Source: Desulfatitalea sp.
GTDB lineage: Bacteria; Desulfobacterota; Desulfobacteria; Desulfobacterales; Desulfosarcinaceae
Assembly (NCBI GenBank): GCA_018224505.1
Contig: JAGTVD010000059.1
Location: 1 to 6,009, forward strand
Direction: 5' to 3'
Length of the DNA: 6,009 bases
Below, in pieces: positions 5,024 to 6,009 of the stretch (its first letter is position 1; each line of letters begins with the position of its first letter). The position numbers were made by a program, and so were the translations under genes. The notes beneath the pieces were generated by a model, which saw only the letters and a list, made by a program, of their open reading frames with translations, made no database searches and was not told the DNA's origin.

Positions 5024-5993
5024 CCTTTCAGCGATACGCGGCGCCCAGAAGCCGATGACATGGGCGCCGCTGCTGCTGATGGGGCTCCTCCTGTGGCTGA
5101 CCGGGTGCGCCGGACCCGCTGTGCGATCCATACAGCCCTCCACCACCCATTTACCGGTTCGGGTGCACCTGACCGATGTGCCTTTCTATGCCCAGGAAGC
5201 GCTGCACTGTGGTCCCGCCGCCCTGGCCATGGCGCTGCAATGGAGCGGTGTGGATGTCGGCCCGGACGCCCTGGCAGAGCAGGTTTATACGCCCGGTCGC
5301 CGAGGCAGCTTCCAATCCGAACTGATCACCACCACCCGGCGTAACGGACGGGTGGCCTATCCCATTAACGGCCTGCCATGCCTGCTCGAAGCGGTGGCGG
5401 CCGGTCAACCGGTTGTCGTCTTTCAGAATCTGGGACTGGGTTGGCTGCCGAGGTGGCATTATGCGGTGGTCGTCGGATTCGACCTGGATCAGCGCCAGGT
5501 GCTGATGCATACGGGGAAAAAGGCGCACCGCCCGTTAGGGATGGCCACATTCGAGCGGACGTGGCGCCGGGCGGACCACTGGGGGCTGTTGGTGATGAAG
5601 CCCTCCGAAATCCCGGTCTGCGCCCGGGAGCATCTCTATTTGCAGGCGGCATTGGGTGTGCAGCGGGCCGATCAGTTGGACGCGGCACTAACCGCCTTCC
5701 GCGCCGCTGCGCGCCAATGGCCCCGCAGTGTGGCGGCCCAAGTGGCATTGGGCAATGCCCTCTATGCAAGCGGCCAGCGGGATGCGGCCGCCGCGGCATT
5801 TGGCCAGGCCACCCGCATGGCCCCGGACAACCCCGCCGCTTTTAACAACCTGGCCCACGTGCTGGCCGAGCAAGGCGCGCTGGACGATGCCGAAGCCGCC
5901 GCCCGCCATGCGGTGGAATTGGGCGGGCCCCACAGCGCCACCTATCGGCAAACACTGGAAGAGATCTTAACGCAGATGGGTGAACGCCCATAA
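4995..5993 (+). CDS. PA2778-family C39-like cysteine peptidase, lipoprotein with TPR repeats
   Basis: The protein has 332 residues. The N-terminus has several Lys and Arg, then a hydrophobic stretch ending in the lipobox L-T-G-C (35-38), so it is likely a lipoprotein. The peptidase part has Y-A-Q (65-67) with the oxyanion-hole Gln, H-C-G-P-A-A (71-76) with the catalytic Cys72, and R-W-H-Y-A-V-V-V-G (153-161) with His155, as in C39-type papain-fold peptidases. The third acidic residue is not obvious: the equivalent stretch reads V-L-M-H-T-G (169-174). From about 212 to 325 there are roughly three TPR units (A-L-G-N-A-L-Y-A-S-G, N-N-L-A-H-V-L-A-E-Q-G), a protein-binding scaffold. I choose ATG 4995, which overlaps the PA2779-family gene by 29 bp, because a start at 5055 would remove the positive residues from the signal peptide; TTG at 4983 is also in frame. 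The substrate is unknown; the small membrane partner is a candidate. Confidence 0.87.
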   Translation: MFSPLSKRFNLSAIRGAQKPMTWAPLLLMGLLLWLTGCAGPAVRSIQPSTTHLPVRVHLTDVPFYAQEALHCGPAALAMALQWSGVDVGPDALAEQVYTPGRRGSFQSELITTTRRNGRVAYPINGLPCLLEAVAAGQPVVVFQNLGLGWLPRWHYAVVVGFDLDQRQVLMHTGKKAHRPLGMATFERTWRRADHWGLLVMKPSEIPVCAREHLYLQAALGVQRADQLDAALTAFRAAARQWPRSVAAQVALGNALYASGQRDAAAAAFGQATRMAPDNPAAFNNLAHVLAEQGALDDAEAAARHAVELGGPHSATYRQTLEEILTQMGERP

Positions 5994-6009
5994 CTGAAGC
6001 GACTACAAG

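Overview
The window looks like a chromosomal stretch of a fairly GC-rich Gram-negative bacterium. A sulfate-reducer-type deltaproteobacterium (Desulfobacterota, perhaps Desulfobacterales) is my best guess. This is inferred from the YedE / TusA / DUF3343 gene set, the lipoprotein and envelope genes, and the GTCATTCCGAG-type intergenic palindrome. No rRNA or other taxonomic marker is present.

Layout, left to right. (1) Positions 1-644 hold no convincing gene. They contain a repeat island: a palindromic core (about 218-314), a 26-bp tandem array on its left (six copies) and a 25-bp tandem array on its right (eight copies plus a partial). The two arrays carry the core's terminal motif in opposite orientations. 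The island lies between two direct copies of a ~74-bp sequence (1-74 and 586-659). That sequence includes the last codons of the neighbouring gene. (2) Positions 645-3380, minus strand, form a compact four-gene operon transcribed right to left: a YedE/YeeE-family membrane transporter, a TusA-like carrier, a two-part DUF3343 protein and a carbohydrate-kinase-fold protein related to NAD(P)H-hydrate dehydratase. Gaps are 11 bp, 2 bp and a 16-bp overlap. (3) Positions 3531-4292, minus strand, encode an ElyC-like DUF218 inner-membrane protein. (4) Positions 4613-5993, plus strand, hold an overlapping pair: a small exported membrane protein of the PA2779 family and a lipoprotein C39-like cysteine peptidase with TPR repeats of the PA2778 family. 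A good sigma70-type promoter precedes the pair.

How they may work together: the YedE-TusA-DUF3343 genes suggest import and protein-bound handling of a reduced sulfur or selenium species. The kinase-like enzyme is translationally coupled to them but has no obvious role there. ElyC and the PA2778/PA2779 pair are envelope proteins transcribed divergently from a shared ~320-bp intergenic region. The most unusual structure is the double tandem array around a palindromic core, with its flanking duplication that may have interrupted or duplicated the start of a gene continuing past the left edge.
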